A stretch of DNA of 64,000 nt from Okapia johnstoni (GCA_024291935.2 CM044320.1:31278001-31342000); one strand, 5' to 3'. Numbered from the stretch's first letter, positions 11,400 through 21,911 are shown. Notes: a model not told the origin generated them from the sequence alone. Program-made: numbers and translations.

Positions 11400-12590
11400 A
11401 AACTGCATAACTTTAAAACAAGTGCATCTGTCTTGCTCTACTTGGAAAGCCATGGGTGCTACATTTGTTATCATTTAGAGACACTTTTTAAAAATCTAAT
11501 AAGGAAGTTGTACAGATGGGCTAGTTAGGGCTGTGGAGAGAATTTGGGCTGTGGAAGCAGAAAGAAGGGGAAGAAACAGACAGTTGACCTCCTTGAAACG
11601 AAGATAACCCTGGAGTCCACAGAAAGATTCCCTACGATTTCCCAGTAATAAGGCACCTCATTACCGGACTCTCAGAAAATGGTTTCCTTACTTTAAAATT
11701 ACTGTATCAACATGTATATGTATGCATGAGTCCTTTTGCAGTCCACCTGAAACTATCACAGCATTGTTAATTGGTTACACTCTAATATAAAATAAAGTTT
11801 AAAAAATAAAATAAAATGTCTGTATCAAAATGGGAGAAGGGATACAATATGAAAACTACCCAAGAGAGATCAAAAGGCAATTTAAAGTTATAAATGAGGT
11901 GATCAAGAAGGAAATAGAGAAAGTCCAAAGCCAACATGGTCCTGTAAAATCCACCACTTTTTCCCCCACAAATTACCAGTTTCATTTTTCATTTGCCTCA
12001 TCACATTGCACAGTGAATCCAACCGCCATTACCACTGACGAAATTTTTTGATATGCAAATACATAAGCACAGATCCATATCTCAAATAATCCCTAAAATG
12101 GGAACTTAGTCTTCATAGACCTTCTTGCTTCTCACTGTTCCTCTGTGAAGTATGAGGTTATTTAATATATAAACCCCAGAATTTAGAGAGAAATGAAGGA
12201 AATACAACCTTTTTTTTTTTTTTTTTACTGTAAAATGTTAGCTGCTGCTTAAAGAGGAGGCAAATGAGTTTAGCTTTTTCCACAAATAGGGTGAAGTGTT
12301 AAAAGTATTATATAATCAGATAAACCTCAAGGTGAAAGTCACAAACTGGTTATTTTCCAAGAAAACTTTTATAATTCATGAAATAAGGAATTAACTGCCC
12401 GGTAATTTTATACGACTGTCCTACCCTGCTCCCCATACGACTTTCTCCCCAGAAGAGTGGAATTTAAAACACATGGCAGCTTATTTAAATTATTGTATAA
12501 ACCTCTGCAGAGAAAACTGCCCCAAATCTCAACAAGAAATGGCTGTATTCAACTGAACTGCTGTTTCTCTTAGCCTCTGGCAAGTAACTT
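11400..12590. repeat. Intron 2 with an L1 3' tail at 11698-11820
   Basis: ATGTATATGTATGCATGAGT, CACCTGAAACTATCACAGCA and an A-rich end mark an L1 3' tail in + orientation. A T run lies around 12209-12227. The remainder is unassigned. Confidence 0.6.
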
Positions 12591-12592
12591 AC

Positions 12593-12664
12593 CTTGAAAG
12601 TCTCCACCGCCTCTTTGGATACGCCTTCTCCGGTACCTTCTGCGGAGCATCCATTATTGCAGTC
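12593..12664 (-). CDS. BCAT1: BCAT1 exon 2 (24 codons, N-terminal segment)
   Basis: The minus-strand reading is DCNNGCSAEGTGEGVSKEAV followed by ETFK. It aligns with the human BCAT1 N-terminus (DCSNGCSAECTGEGG...) without gaps. The acceptor follows a pyrimidine-rich stretch (TTCATTCTTCTTTAAG, AG at 12666-12665). The donor is AAG|GTAAGT (GT at 12592-12591). The 72-base length keeps the frame from either first exon. This N-terminal tail lies outside the conserved aminotransferase fold and is the least conserved part of the protein, so its several differences from human are expected. One is a Gly where human has the second Cys. Exon 2 has no start codon of its own, so the initiator must come from an upstream exon. 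Confidence 0.93.
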
Positions 12665-12737
12665 CTTAAAGAAGAATGAAATCCATTAAGTAAAACTAGA
12701 TGTCTCACTGGGGTCTGGGGTAATCAATATCACTCAC
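12665..12737 (-). other. BCAT1: 73-nt intron between BCAT1 proximal exon 1 and exon 2
   Basis: The intron begins GTGAGT and ends TTCTTCTTTAAG. A TACTTAAT stretch about 24-31 bases before the acceptor could serve as branch site, followed by a short pyrimidine tract. At 73 nt it is close to the lower practical limit for mammalian introns. In transcripts from the distal promoter this stretch is simply the 3' end of a roughly 39.6-kb intron sharing the same acceptor. Confidence 0.75.
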
Positions 12738-12951
12738 CATCACACCCTTCGCTGCGCTCGGGTCTGGTCCCCAAGCAAACAGGAAAAGGAGGATCAAACA
12801 CCCAGGCACCAGCCCCAAAGGAGAGCGTCCTGAGAGAGCTGTCCTTCTCGTTCTGCCCTGTCGGAGGTCGCGGCTGTTTTTTGTCCTCCACCGCTGGCTT
12901 CGAGCAGACTGGTTAAATTCCAGGTTCGCCCTGCAGCGCCAGGGTTCACCA
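12738..12951 (-). CDS. BCAT1: BCAT1 proximal first exon: 5' UTR plus start codon
   Basis: The exon ends ATG|GTGAGT on the minus strand (ATG at 12740-12738, donor GT at 12737-12736). Splicing to exon 2 gives Met-Asp-Cys-Asn, a 385-residue-type BCAT1 lacking the Lys2 of the human reference. The spliced start context is good (G at -3, G at +4). Only three bases are coding; the rest is inferred 5' UTR. The 5' end is set about 30 bases below a TATA-like GATAAAAGG at 12976-12984 and is an estimate. The frame stays open upstream of the ATG as far as a TAG at 12996-12998, but it contains no in-frame ATG, so the ATG at 12740 is taken as the start. If the following intron were retained the frame would stop after 12 codons. 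Confidence 0.75.
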
Positions 12952-12973
12952 GCAAACAAGACGGTAATTGTCT

Positions 12974-13145
12974 CCCTTTTATCCGAGGAAATAGTCTAGA
13001 TTAGGGCTTAAAGCCATTAACAGAGAAATCTCCTGGGCGCGCTCAGCCTCGTGGTCTTGTCGATCACGGGCGTATAATAGCAAGCCTGGCAAAGCGATGG
13101 GGACCAGAGTGAACCATTTTCTCCACGGGTAGGGTCCTCCAATGT
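12974..13145 (-). promoter_or_regulatory. BCAT1: Putative BCAT1 proximal core promoter
   Basis: Minus-strand GATAAAAGGG (12975-12984) lies about 235 bases upstream of the proximal ATG and resembles a TATA box. An inverted CCAAT (ATTGG in minus reading, around 13140) lies about 155 bases further upstream. A dense CpG island follows beyond 13.4 kb. The position and elements suit a promoter, but no start site can be read from sequence alone. Confidence 0.45.
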
Positions 13146-13399
13146 AGGCGCAAGGACACCCGTTAAGGACAGAACTCATGGAATGAGGGAGTAAAATTTT
13201 AAAAACACTTAAGGACGCAATGGAAACAGGTCGAACAGGAAAAGGTACTAACCTTCAAAAAAAAAAAAAAAAAACCCTAATCTGCTACATCACTAGGGGA
13301 GAGAAGAAGAAAAGGATTCAGGGAGGCAAAAGGCTACGGGCAAAATATTTTGGGGTGGCGAAGGCATGCATGATGTGGCTGTCAGTTCTGGCAGCCCAG

Positions 13400-14100
13400 A
13401 AATTCCGTTCCATCTGCTCTCTTCCCCCACGCCCCCACCTCTTCCACCAAAGCGGATTCCATGGCGACCCTCACGTTCCCGGTGGCTGTCCGCGCCTCAT
13501 TCCAGAGCAGGTCACCGGCGGGACTTTAGATCTGGCTGGCAGGGGCCTTTCCGAGGCGTTCGCAGACTGGGACTCTAGATTTGGGGCAGGGATGGGGAAA
13601 CAGGAAACTCCCGGATGGAAACAGAATGGTGATGCAAGGCGAGGCAGCATGGTGCGAGAAACGGCAGCTGCGCGCCGGGACAGGCCCCTGGACTTCCGAG
13701 AGCCTGGGGTCTAATCTGCCCCACCCCTATTCCTACTCCCACCCCCGAGAAAGCCTGTGGTCTGGGTACCTGAGGGGCGAGGGCCGCGGCGGCGGGGAGC
13801 GGGCTGGCCATGGGGAGCCTCCCCGGGCGCGCGGGAGCGGAGAGCCGCGGCGACACGTTGCGCCCGGCTCCACGAGAAGGCGGGCGGAGCGGCCAAGCTC
13901 CAGTGCACAAACCGCGCGGAACCGGCCGCCACCGCCCGGGTGCCCCGGCCACCAGGCGCAGGGAACAGCGCAGCCCCTCCATCTTCCCTGGGGGAGAAGC
14001 TGTCTGATCCTCCAGACGGGAAACTCAAAGCCCTAGTCCCAGCCCCCAGGGCACGAGAGGGCAGGAGCGCCTTTCCGGGAGCCGGCACTGAGCAAGCATC
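13400..14100. promoter_or_regulatory. CpG island upstream of BCAT1 proximal exon
   Basis: This is the most GC- and CpG-rich stretch of the window, with clusters such as GGGCCGCGGCGGCGGGGAGC at 13781-13800 and CCGCCACCGCCCGGG near 13926. It carries long overlapping open frames on both strands, typical chance by-products of GC-rich DNA with few stop codons, so I do not call any of them genes. It contains no interspersed repeat, unlike its flanks. Most likely it is the regulatory island of the proximal BCAT1 promoter, and it may contain further non-coding first exons. Confidence 0.8.
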
Positions 14101-15115
14101 CTTATTTACCAAACAACGCCACGGTGGGCCTGGAAACGCCCCTCTGCCCAGGGGAAGCCACCTCTGGGAAATTAATTTTCTTTCGGACAGATTTTCCTTT
14201 GATAAACCCACAAAAGGCAGTTTCTCCTTCCCTCCGCCCCTCCTGCCCGGAGAGCTTACAACTGGGATTGACAGTTGTGCCTGGGCGGTTATCTGCCACT
14301 GACCCCCAACGCGCAAACTGAAGGAGAACGTGAGTCCAGGCTTTAGATTTCTTTTCACCACCAACCAAGTCGGATTTGCAAACTTGGGGAGTTAAAGGGC
14401 TGCTAGGCTCACAGCCCCTAAGACCTTTTTCTGCCCAAAGACCTCAAGGCCACTTAGACCCTCTTACCACGGCCTCCACCCTCATGCATCGGTTTCAGGC
14501 AAAGTAGACCACCAGCTCCTAACCAAGCGGCTTTGTCAGTTTTTTGATGTAGGCCTGTGATAGCAACATTTAGAAACAGAGCTGGGAAAGTGACATCGGA
14601 AAGGGAAAAGGAAGAATGTAATGGCTATTGTCTGCTGTGTGCTCCTGGAGCAATGTCAGACTAAGTTATGCCTTTCTGGGCTTTTAAAGGAATAGGAAGT
14701 GGTGACTTGTGCTGATTTGATCTTAGAAAGTGGGGAGGGTGGTTAAACCCAGTCTGGTTTTAGAATTGATTTTATACAGCCCTAAAGTCAATATCGCTCT
14801 AATCTTATCACCTAGAAATTGCATACAGTTCTCTCTTCCTTTCTCCCCTTCCTAAGACATAGAAAAAAATCCTCTTATGCTGGGGTGGAGCCCTAACAGG
14901 TCACATGTCACTGGCAACCAGAGCCTCTTGTTAAACAGATGTAAAACTGAACAATTCAAAGAAAATACAGATTAAGTATACTCAAGGATGCTGTTGAACT
15001 ATGGAAAGAAAATACAAATTAAGTATACTCCTGCCCCAAGCATAAAAATAAGAAACGCTTAGTTGAAGAGTTGCAAACAACTTACTTGCATTCAAAAGTC
15101 TGGTTTAAATGTGTA
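14101..15115. other. Distal-transcript intron next to the CpG island, unique sequence
   Basis: GC content falls after about 14.3 kb. No repeats recognised. Near 14960-15040 an AAAATACA(G/A)ATTAAGTATACTC phrase occurs twice, 50-60 bases apart. Confidence 0.5.
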
Positions 15116-15116
15116 T

Positions 15117-15340
15117 GGGGATGCCCAGGTGGCTGAGCAGTAAAGAACCTGCCTGCCCCTGCAGGAACAACAGGAGACCCAGATTCTATTCCTGGGTCCA
15201 GAGATGGGGAGGATTCCCTGGGGAAGGAAATGGCAACCCACTCCAGTATCCTCGCCTGGAGAATCCCATGGACAGAGGAGCCTGGCAGGCTACAGTCCAT
15301 AGGGTCACAAAGAGTTGGACACCACTGAGCAACTGAACAC
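15117..15340 (+). repeat. Bov-tA SINE
   Basis: From GGGGATGCCCAGGTGGCTGA to GGACACCACTGAGCAACTGA, with a short insertion in the tRNA part. Confidence 0.92.
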
Positions 15341-15344
15341 AAAT

Positions 15345-16165
15345 GTCTATACCTTACTATTCATTCAAAGCCTGTTTTTGTTCCAATTTCCTTGCCATTT
15401 TAAGGAATGACCTGTACATGACCTCTAAGTGACCTGTAAATCCTCCCTATTTAGCCAAGAAAGCCTGTATCATACAAGAATGATGTTATTAAAGAATTAC
15501 TACAGGGTCCCCCTGACCTTTCCTCTTTCCTCCCCTTCAGAGCCAGACTCTGGTGGGAAAGCACCATCTGTATTAATTGCTGCTACTTCCTTCCCTTTCA
15601 AGTGACTATAATTTGACTTCTGTTCAATTATTCCACCTAAGCAAGGTTCCTAGTAGCCTTCATTTTGCTCAACCCAATGGTTTTGCTTCATGAGCATCTT
15701 TATGGCTCCACCTATATGCTGATGACTCCTAAATACTATTTTTTCAGTCCGCCTCTCCTGTGAGCAGTAATGTGCTTACAATCAAAAGTCTAAAATATTC
15801 ATTAAGTGTGTAACATTTGTGCCTGCACTGGGCTAAGTGCTGGAGATGCAGTGTGAGCACACCTCCATCCTGTTATCTAGCATTGTCTCCAGCCAAATAG
15901 AAAAATGTTACTTGTGTTTAAAAGTGTTAACTAATCCCTGCAAATGTGAAATCGCATACATGGCTAGTGCTACCTGTGCTTAAGAGCCTCAAATGATAAA
16001 ATGTAACTGACTTAGAAGGTCCGGCAAGGAATCCTTGAGGAAAGATTTGGAGGATAAAAAAATTCACTACAGGAAGAAAGGATGAAGAACATCAGGGATG
16101 AAAGTGAGTTCCAGGCAGAAAGGACATCTCTGAAAAGGGAAGGAATGTGGAGCTTACAAAAGAGG
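15345..16165. other. Intronic sequence, weak old-repeat similarity
   Basis: Around 15820-15870 GGGCTAAGTGCTGGAGATGC looks like a mammal-wide old repeat. 16030-16160 resembles old L2-like sequence. Neither can be assigned firmly. Confidence 0.4.
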
Positions 16166-16168
16166 GTG

Positions 16169-16506
16169 GGCTTCCCTGGTGGCTCAGCAGGAAAGAATTC
16201 TCCTACCAATGCAGGAGGTAGATACTGGTTCAGTCCCTGATCTGAGAAGATCCCATATGCCTCAGAGCAGCCAAGCCTGCACGCCACGCCACAATTATTG
16301 AGCCTGTGCTCTGGAGCCCTCAAGCTGCCACTACTGAAGCCCACATGCCCTAGAGCCCATGTTCCACAACAAGAGAAGCCACCACAGTGAGAAACTCAAG
16401 CATGGCAACTAAAGAGTAGCCTCTGCAACTAGGGAAAAGCCCTTGCAGCAACGAAAACCCAGCACAGCCAAAAATAAATAAATAAAATTTAAAAAAAAAA
16501 AAAAAA
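16169..16506 (+). repeat. Long CHR-type tRNA SINE with A-rich tail
   Basis: GGGCTTCCCTGGTGGCTCAG head followed by the long body (AAGCCCACATGCCCTAGAGC, CAACAAGAGAAGCCACCACA) and an AATAAATAAA...A-run tail. Confidence 0.85.
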
Positions 16507-16615
16507 GATGAGGGCTGGAGGAGACACCCGAGGAGGGTGATCCAGCTAAGGTGAGCCTGGGAACGTAGGCAAAAAGCCAACCAGGTAGTGGCCGTTGGTA
16601 GTGCCTTGGAGAGTT

Positions 16616-16948
16616 TGTTGTTCAGCTGCCTAGTCGTGTCCGACTCTTTGTGACCCCATGGACTGTAGCATACCAGACCTCTCTGTCCCTCACCATCTCC
16701 CCAAGTTTGCCCAAGTTCATGTCCATTGCATGGGGGATGCAATCCAGCCATCTCATCCTCTGATGCCCACTTCTCCTTCTGCCCTCTATCTTGCCCAACA
16801 TCAGGAACTTTTCCAATGAGTCAGCTGCTTGTTATCAGATGACCCAAATACTGGAGTTTCAGCTTCAGCATCAATCCTTCCAATAAGTATTCAGGGTTGA
16901 TTTCCCTAAGATTGAATGGCTTGATCCCCTAAATCTCCAAGGGGCTCT
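16616..16948 (-). repeat. BovB 3' end fragment (ART2A-like)
   Basis: Antisense 3' end: GTCGTGTCCGACTCTTTGTG to TTCAGGGTTGATTTCCCTAA, ending just before the next BovB copy. Confidence 0.88.
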
Positions 16949-18722
16949 CAGTTCAGTTCAGTTCAGTCGCTCAGTCATGTCCGACTCTTTGTGACCCCAT
17001 GGACCACAGCACAACAGGCTTCCCTGTCCATCACCAACTCCTGGAGCTTACTCAAACTCATGTCAATCGAGTGGGTGATGCCATCCAACCATCTCCTCCT
17101 CTGTCATCCCCTTCTCCTCTCACCTTCAATCTTTCCCAGCATCAAGGTCTTTTCAAATGAGTCAGTTCTTCACATCAGGTGGCCAAAGTATTGGAGTTTC
17201 AGCTCCAGCATCAGTCCTTCCAATGAATATTCAGGACTGATTTCCTTTAGGATGGACTGGTTGGATCTCCTTGCAGTGCAAGGGACTCTCAAGAGTCTTC
17301 TCCAACACCACAGATCAAAAGCATCAATTCTTCGGTGCTCACCTCTATAGTCCAACCCTCACATTCATACATGACTACTGTACTGGAAAAACCATAGCTT
17401 TGACTAAATGGACCTTTGTTGGCAAAATAATGTGTCCGCTTTTTAATATGCTGTCTAGGTTGGTCATAACTTTTCTTCCAAGGAGCAAGCGTCTTTTAAT
17501 TTCATGGCTGCAGTCACCATATGCAGTGATTTTGGAGCCCCCCAAAATAAAGTCTCTCACTGTTTCCATTGTCTCCCCATCTATTTCCCATGAAGCGATG
17601 CAACCAGATACCATTATGTTGAGTTCTAAGCCAACATTTTCACTCTCCTCTTTCACTTTCATCAAGAGGCTCTTTAGTTCTTCTTTGCTTTCTGCCATAA
17701 CGGTGGTGCCATCTGCATATCTGAGGTTATTGATATTTCTCCTGGCAATCTTGATTCTAGCTTGTGCTTCATCCAGCCCTGCATTTCTTTGATGTACTCT
17801 GCATATAAGTTAAATAAGCAGGGTGACAATATACAGCCTTGATGTACTATTTGGAAACAGTCTGTTTTTCCATGTCCAGTTCTAACTGTTGCTTCTTGAC
17901 CTGCATACAGATTTCTCAGGAGGCAAGTAAGGTAGTCTGGTATTCCCATCTCTTTAAGAATTTTCCATAGTTTGTTGTGATCCACACAGTGAAAGGCTTT
18001 GGCGTACTCAATAACGCAGAAGTAGATATTTTTCTCAAACTCTCTTGCTTTTTCAATGATCTAATGGATGATGGGCTTCCCTCATAGCTCAGTTGGTAAG
18101 AATCTGCCTGCAGTGCAGGAGACCCAGGTTCAATACCTGGATCAGGAAGATCCCCTGGAGAAGGAAATGGTAACCCACTCCCTCCAGTATTCTTGCCTGG
18201 AGAATACCATGGACAGAGGAGCCTGACAGGCTACAGTCCATGAGGTCGCAAGAGTTGGACAATACTTAGCGACTAAACCACCACCACCAGCGGATGTTGG
18301 AAATTTGATCTCTGGTTCCTCTGCCTTTTCTAAATCCAGATTGAACATCTGGAAGTTCACAGTTCACGTACTGTTGAAGCCTGGCTTGGAGAATTTTGAG
18401 CATTACTTTACTAGCATGTGAGATGAGTGCCATTGTGCAGTAGCTTGAACATTCTTTGGCATTGCCTTTCTTTGGGATTCGAATGAAAACTGACCTTTTC
18501 CAGTCCTGTGGCCACTGCTGAGTTTTCCAGATTTGCTGGCATACTGAGTGCAGCACTTTAACAGCATCATCTTATAGGATTTGAAATAGCTCAACTGGAA
18601 TTCCATCACCCCCACTAGCTTTATTCGTAGTAATGCTTCCTAAGACCCATTTGACTTCGCATTCCAGGATGTCTGGCTCGAGGTGAGTGATCACACCATC
18701 ATAGTTATCTGGGTCATTGTAA
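16949..18722 (-). mobile_element. BovB LINE, 5'-truncated and disrupted, split by a SINE
   Basis: Antisense RTE-clade LINE starting TCAGTTCAGTTCAGTTCAGT. The minus-strand reading shows reverse-transcriptase fragments (KLWKILKEMGIPDYLTCLLR, GCILSPCLFNLYAEYIKEM) and the C-terminal part (AMVFPV, RRIDAFDLWCWRRLLRVP), broken by frameshifts and stops. The copy is interrupted at about 18071-18286 by a Bov-tA SINE and resumes to about 18722. It is not autonomous. Confidence 0.9.
18071..18286 (+). repeat. Bov-tA SINE nested in BovB
   Basis: GGGCTTCCCTCATAGCTCAG to ATACTTAGCGACTAAACC. BovB sequence (GGATGTTGGAAATTTGATCT) continues directly after, and GGATG recurs at both edges. Confidence 0.9.
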
Positions 18723-18852
18723 CACATCAGTATGCTAAATGACACACCCACAGGTGCCATGACCATAAACATCAAAAGTGGATGGTGGTCCCGTTCCTGG
18801 AAATCCTCACCCCTTCCCAAAAAAAGCTGGAATTACTCCTCCCACTCATTAG
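18723..18852 (+). mobile_element. LTR fragment
   Basis: GCTAAATGACACACCCACAG, GTTCCTGGAAATCCTCACCC and CTCATTAGCCTATGAAAT also occur, diverged, at 20853-21117. Confidence 0.6.
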
Positions 18853-20084
18853 CCTATGAAATTTTTATTGTTGTTCATTTGCTAAGTCACGTCCAACTCT
18901 TTGTGACCCCACGGACTGCAGCACACCAGGAGTCCCTGTCCTTCACTATCTCCTAGAGTTTGCTCAAACTCATGTCCATTGAGTCAGTTATGTGATCCAA
19001 CCATCTCATCCTCTGTGTTCCCCTTCTCCTCCTGCCCTCAATCTTTCCCAGCATCAGGGTCCTTTCCAGTGAGTTGGCTCTTCACATCAGGTAACCAAAG
19101 CATTGGAGCTTCAGCATCAGTCCTTCCAATGAACACCCAGGACTGATCTCCTTTAGAATGGACTGGGTGGATCTCCTTGCAGTCCAAGGGACTCTCAAGA
19201 GTCTTCCCCAACACCACAGTTCAAAAGCATCAATTCTTCTGCACTCAGCTTTCTCTATAGTCCAACTCTCACATCCATACATGACTGCTGGAAAAACCAT
19301 AGCCTTGACTAGATGGACCTTTGGTGACAAAGTAATGTCTCTGCTTTTTAAAATGCTATCTAGGTTGGTCATAACTTTCCTTCTAAGGAGTAAGTGTCTT
19401 TTAACTTCATGGCTGCAATCACCATCTGCAGTGATTCTGGAGTGCAGAAAAGTAAAGTCTGACACTGTTTTCACTGTTTCCCCATCTGTTTTTCATTAAG
19501 TGATGGGACCAGATGCCATGATCTTAGTTTTCTGAATGTTGACCTTTAAGCCAACTTTTTCACTCTCCTCTTTCACTTTCATCAAGAGGCTCTTTAGTTC
19601 TTCTTCAATTTCTGCCATAAGGGTGGTGTCATCTGCATATCTGAGGTTATTGATATTTCTCCTGGCAATCTTGATTCCAGCTTGTGTTTCTTCCAGCCCA
19701 GCGTTTCTCATGATGTACTCTGCATATAAGTTAAATACGCAGGGTGACAATATACAGCTTCGATGTACTCCTTTTCCTATTTGGAACCAGTCTGTTGTTC
19801 TATGTCCAGTTCTAATTGTTGCTTCCTGACCTTCATACAGATTTCTCAAGAGGCAGGTCAGGTGGTCTGGTATTCCCATCTCTTTCAGAATTTTCCACAG
19901 TTTATTGTAATCCACACTGTCAAAGGCTTTGGCATGGTCAATAAAGCAGAAATAGATGTTTTTCTGGAACTCTCTTGCTTTTTCGATGAACCATTGGATG
20001 TTGGCAATTTGATCTCTGGTTCCTCTGCCTTTCCTAAAACCAGCTTGAACATCTGGAAGTTCATGGTTCACATATTTGTCCACA
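18853..20084 (-). mobile_element. BovB LINE, 5'-truncated, with RT palm motifs
   Basis: Antisense copy. The minus strand at 19496-20083 encodes 195 residues of RT core with motif A FIDHAKAFDSVD, motif B-like RSCILSPCVFNLYAEYIM and motif C LRYADDTTLMAE. A second frame at 19082-19474 holds the C-terminal segment. The frames are separated by a stop or frameshift, and the endonuclease and 5' part are absent, so this is a dead copy. Confidence 0.92.
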
Positions 20085-20206
20085 AAGTTGTGATCTCACT
20101 TACAATTCTGTCTTGTTCCAGTGGCTCCAGGTTTTATGACCATAAACCCATCAGTAAAAGTTGCAGCATGTGTGGTAGGCTGTCTTTTCCAAATATTAGC
20201 CACAAC

Positions 20207-20690
20207 ATTTTCTCCCATGCATATGTTCTTCTGTTCAACCCCATCAAGCAGTGGAGTTTCCCCCCCACCCTTTTGAATCTGTGGCTGTTTTTAACCAATA
20301 GAATAAGACAGAAAAAGAGAAATGATGCTGCTCCTATTCTAAGCACGTGCTGTAACTGGCTTGGCAGCTTCTGCATCTTCCTCGTGGAAGGTGCTTGGGA
20401 AAAATATAAAAATATATATTATATATATATATATAATATATATAATCCCACACCTGGTACCCAGCTGCCATGCCGTAAGAAGCCCAAGTAAGGGAGAAGC
20501 CACATACAGGCTCACTAATCAACAGTCCTACATGAGCTCCCAGCCAGCCTCCAGCATCAGCTGTCAGCCGTGGGAGTCGTCATCTTGAGCATCCAGCTCT
20601 GTTGAGCATTCAGAGAACTGAAACCTCAGGTTAAAACTACTCTGTTGTTCTTGAAGCAATTACAGAAGATGGACCATCATCCTTCAGGTT
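20207..20690 (+). repeat. MLT1-like (ERVL-MaLR) LTR with internal AT repeat
   Basis: TTTTTAACCAATAGAATAAG, GGCAGCTTCTGCATCTTCCT and CAGCTGCCATGCCGTAAGAA match the general pattern of MLT1 LTRs. An alternating A/T tract (20407-20446) interrupts it. The 3' part appears to resume at 21385. Confidence 0.6.
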
Positions 20691-20852
20691 CCCATAAGAA
20701 TATGGGAGTAAAATCTCTGATCGGGGGATGAAACAGGAGGGAAGAGGGCAGGGTCCAACTTTTGAAAGAATGACATAGCTCAAGGACACGACATAAACTG
20801 ATTAGAATCAAATGGATCCAAGACAGAAGATAAGTCAACTTGACTTGATCCT

Positions 20853-21117
20853 CAATCAGCAAGCTAAATGACACACCCAGAGGTGACATGATAGTTTCAA
20901 GGCATGTCAAAAGACCAAAAACTGAGTGGTGACCCAATTCCTGGAAATCTCCATCCCTTCCCCCAAATCTTTGGAATAATCCTCCCACTTATTAGCCTAT
21001 GAAATTACCCAATCCATAAAAGCTAACCACACTACATTTTGAGGCTGCAGCACTCACCCTTTGCAAACTACTCTGCTATTACAGACTTAGAGAACAAACT
21101 TATGCTTACTAGGGGAG
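20853..21117 (+). mobile_element. LTR fragment, same family as 18723
   Basis: GCTAAATGACACACCCAGAG, CAATTCCTGGAAATCTCCAT and CTTATTAGCCTATGAAATTA. It inserted into or next to the MLT1-like LTR. Confidence 0.6.
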
Positions 21118-21378
21118 AAGGGTAGAGGGGAGGGATAGTTAGAGAGTTTGAGATTAACCGGTACGCACTGCTATATTTAAAATGGATAACCAACAAGGAT
21201 GGATTGTATAGCACAGGGAACTCTACTCAATATTATGTAACAACCTAAATGGGAAAAGAATTTGAAGAAGAATAGATACATATATATGTATAAGTGAATC
21301 ACTTTGTTGTACACCTGAAACGAATATATTGTTAATCAACTATACTCCAATATAAAATAAAAAGTTTAAAAAAACAAA
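21118..21378 (+). repeat. L1 3' UTR and poly-A tail
   Basis: AAAATGGATAACCAACAAGG, TTGTATAGCACAGGGAACTC and TTGTTGTACACCTGAAACG, ending in an A-rich tail near 21376. Confidence 0.88.
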
Positions 21379-21384
21379 AAGCCT

Positions 21385-21492
21385 TACTCTACTGAGCCCA
21401 GATAATCTACAGACTGTGAGAGATGGTAAAACATTATTTTAAGCCACAGAGTTGTGGGTCAACTGGTTATATAGCAGTGTTAACCAAAACAG
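21385..21492 (+). repeat. 3' remainder of the MLT1-like LTR
   Basis: TTATTTTAAGCCACAGAGTT and ACTGGTTATATAGCAGTG are typical of the MLT1 3' end. Confidence 0.5.
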
Positions 21493-21911
21493 CATGCAAG
21501 CCTAACATATATTTATACAGTTGTTTATGAAAATAACTCAATACATAATGTCATACACAAAAATAGGGATAAAAAAGATAAGCTAAACATGAAATAATTA
21601 GCATTTTAAAATATTTTCTGAATTATCGTTTTTTTCTTCTACTATCCTTGGTTAAAGGCCAAAATATACAGAAGGGCTAAGTAATCAATAATGACAGTTG
21701 ATCGAATTCCCTTTCAAATAGTCTTCTTGATGATACCACAGTTCTGTGCTCCACTGTTTGTTAGTTCTGATTAAATCATCAATATTTCTACCTTGGAATA
21801 CGGATAATGGAGAAGTTGTAATAAGAGTTGGAAAAATAGTGGTTTTGATTTTGCTATTTCCTTATTTTTATATCACTAATACTTTATTATTTTTTTAAAA
21901 TTTAACTATGG
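21493..21911. other. Intronic sequence, nothing recognised
   Basis: AT-rich and without recognisable element. Confidence 0.45.

Noticed and set aside
12741..12995. In-frame N-terminal extension of BCAT1 with a hydrophobic stretch (GCLILLFLFAW) upstream of the proximal ATG
   Set aside because: The frame is open back to a TAG at 12996-12998, but it contains no ATG; the apparent start at 12959 is TTG. Non-AUG initiation would be required, and it lies close to the predicted transcription start.
13575..14368. Long overlapping open frames of 135-217 codons on both strands
   Set aside because: They lie in the CpG island, overlap in several frames, have low-complexity Arg/Pro/Gly/Ala composition and match no family I know. 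They reflect scarce stop codons in GC-rich DNA.
19496..20083. Reverse transcriptase-like protein as a host gene
   Set aside because: Motifs and context identify it as a dead BovB LINE remnant.
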